The notes under the pieces: generated by a model
The model's input: the letters and a program-made list of their open reading frames with translations, nothing else
Told to the model about the DNA's origin: nothing
Database searches by the model: none
Program-made: the position numbers and the translations under genes
In this document: piece by piece, positions 4,746 through 6,254 of the stretch
How positions within the stretch are numbered: the first letter of the stretch is position 1
Layout: each line of letters begins with the position of its first letter
Source: JBHELT01 sp046262935
Lineage (GTDB): Bacteria > Actinomycetota > CADDZG01 > JAHWKV01
Length of the DNA: 6,254 bases
Direction: 5' to 3'
Assembly: GCA_046262935.1 (NCBI GenBank)
Contig: JBHELT010000056.1
Coordinates: 1 to 6,254 of the forward strand

Positions 4746-6254
4746 ACGCACTCATCTACCTTCGGGTTTCGACCAAAGAGCAGGCCGAGAAGGGCGACTC
4801 ATCTGAGGGCTATTCGATACCGGCACAGCGAGAAGCCTGCTTTCGCTACATCGCCGACAAGGGCTGGGATGTTGCGGACGAGTTCATCGACGCCGGCGAG
4901 TCTGCACGCTCAGCCGATCGCCCCAACTTAAAAGCGATGCTGCAGCGGATCGGCGAAGGTGACATCGACATCATCGTCGTGCATAAGATCTACCGGCTTG
5001 CACGAAACATCGAGGACCACGTCGCGATCAGGGCTGCGCTACGAAAGTACGGAGTGCAACTTGCATCGGTCACCGAGAACATCGAAGAGACCGCCTCTGG
5101 AAGATTGGTGGAAGGCATCCACGCGCTCATGGCTGAGTTCTATTCAGCCAACCTCGGAGCGGAAGTCACCAAAGGACTCACTCAGAAGGCAAAGCAGGGA
5201 GGATGGCCGGGGCGGGCGCCGATGGGATATCTCAATCATCGAGAGCGCGTCGGTCACACTGAAATCGCTAAAGTGATCCTCGACCCGGAACGCGCAATAC
5301 TGGTACGTGAGGCGTTTCGCATGTACGCGACAGGCGATTACTCGCTGGCTGAGGTGCAGGCATCGCTGGCCGCCAAAGGACTCACGAACCCGTTCAGCAA
5401 AAAGCCCGGAGCATCGCCGCCAGTAAGTTCGCACGCTCTTACTCTCGCAAATCCTTTCTACGCTGGGATCGTGGAATGGAACGGTGTGAGATATCCCGGG
5501 ACCCATAAGCCATTGATCTCGATGAATCTGTTCGAGCGGGTGCAGGAGGTCCTAAGAGTGCACAACAAGGCGGGCACCCGCCAACGCACCCACGACCACT
5601 ACTTGAAGGGATTACTAGCTTGCGGTGAGTGCGGTCGCAACCTGTCCTTGACGCTTGCCAAAGGTAAGTATCTGTACATGTACTGCCTTGGGCAGAAGAA
5701 CGAATCACGGGTCAAGACTGGATGCACTCAGCCCTACGTCATGGCGAGCGATGCCGAAAAGATGGTTGAGGACATCTACCGCAAAGTGCAGCTGCCTTCG
5801 GAATGGGTTGAAAGACTTTCGCAGGAGCTTGAAGAAGAGATCGTCGAACGGCAAGCGACCGCAGCAGATCTGCGGGTGCTGATCACCAAAAAGCTGTCGG
5901 AGCTTGCGGAGGAACGGCAGAAGCTGTTGAAGGCTTACTACGCCAACGCGATCCCGCTCGAGTTATTGAAGGCGGATCAGGACCGGATCACGCAATCAGA
6001 GCAGAAGGCGAAGTCCGAACTGATGGAGACCGAACAGGATCTCGCTGGGTGGCACGAAGTCTTGAAACTCGCAATCAAGCTCGCCGCCAGTTGTCATGAC
6101 GCTTACTGCAAAGCGCGGCCGAAAGTGCGTCTTCGCTTCAATCAGGCGGTTCTCAAGGCCGTCTACATCAAGGATGGCAAGGCAAAGCCGGAGTTCACCG
6201 AAGTGTTCGAAGCTCTTTTCTCGCGTCCGAGTTCGAATAAGAGGCTCACAGTGG
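4742..6254 (+). CDS. Large serine recombinase (site-specific integrase), C-terminus cut by window edge
   Basis: ATG 4742 opens a frame of 504 codons that is still open at the last base. It catalyses DNA strand exchange through a 5'-phosphoserine intermediate. The N-terminal resolvase domain (about 1-140) starts ALIYLRVS with R8 and nucleophile S10, followed by EGYSIPAQREAC (22-33). The conserved RLARN motif lies at 85-89 (R85, R88), and a Tyr at 84 replaces the Asp often seen there. The long connecting helix follows (LVEGIHALMAEFYSANL). The recombinase domain begins near GGWPGRAPMGYL (about 153-165) and includes ANPFYAGIVEWNG near 236. A zinc ribbon is formed by C294 and C297 (CGEC), C315 and C328. 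A coiled-coil region of roughly residues 359-436 is the part that usually controls integration versus excision. Large serine integrases are typically 450-700 residues, so only a short tail is likely missing. Nothing suggests inactivation. It is the third gene of a short co-directional module. Confidence 0.95.
   Translation, partial: MNALIYLRVSTKEQAEKGDSSEGYSIPAQREACFRYIADKGWDVADEFIDAGESARSADRPNLKAMLQRIGEGDIDIIVVHKIYRLARNIEDHVAIRAALRKYGVQLASVTENIEETASGRLVEGIHALMAEFYSANLGAEVTKGLTQKAKQGGWPGRAPMGYLNHRERVGHTEIAKVILDPERAILVREAFRMYATGDYSLAEVQASLAAKGLTNPFSKKPGASPPVSSHALTLANPFYAGIVEWNGVRYPGTHKPLISMNLFERVQEVLRVHNKAGTRQRTHDHYLKGLLACGECGRNLSLTLAKGKYLYMYCLGQKNESRVKTGCTQPYVMASDAEKMVEDIYRKVQLPSEWVERLSQELEEEIVERQATAADLRVLITKKLSELAEERQKLLKAYYANAIPLELLKADQDRITQSEQKAKSELMETEQDLAGWHEVLKLAIKLAASCHDAYCKARPKVRLRFNQAVLKAVYIKDGKAKPEFTEVFEALFSRPSSNKRLTV

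Overview
The window looks like a piece of a moderately high-GC bacterial chromosome, most likely an actinobacterium. This is an inference from three things: a TTG-started secreted protein, the pairing of a replication-relaxation-type protein with a large serine recombinase, and the codon choice. No rRNA, tRNA or other marker is present to settle the taxonomy.

Left part (1-2520, minus strand): one uninterrupted reading frame of at least 840 codons that runs off the left edge. It encodes a large exported protein. It has a signal peptide, an N-terminal segment of the kind that ends in an 'IDPT' motif in large actinobacterial surface and RHS-type proteins, a sialidase-like beta-propeller region with two Asp-boxes, and at least two further beta-rich domains. 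Many plus-strand ORFs over this stretch are shadows of it.

Middle part (2521-3691): about 1.17 kb without a convincing intact gene but rich in structure. It holds three copies of a 14-mer (CGCGTCGCGCCYGC), two of them inside a longer diverged direct repeat. It also holds two 11-bp-spaced pairs of GTCGGAC and a five-copy array of GGTCC at an exact 12-bp period just upstream of the next gene. On the minus strand there is a decayed, frameshifted fragment that resembles the replication-relaxation gene lying downstream on the plus strand. The fragment and the gene share an inverted repeat of about 40 bp.

Right part (3692-6254, plus strand): a compact mobile-element module. A 296-residue winged-helix replication-relaxation family protein is followed by a probable 44-residue protein. 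The stop codon of that small gene overlaps the start codon of a large serine recombinase (ATGA), which continues beyond the right edge. The likely reading is an integrative element: the recombinase would integrate and excise DNA, the replication-relaxation protein would act in DNA processing or regulation, and the repeat-rich segment would hold its cis-acting sites. Boundaries and attachment sites cannot be fixed from this window.
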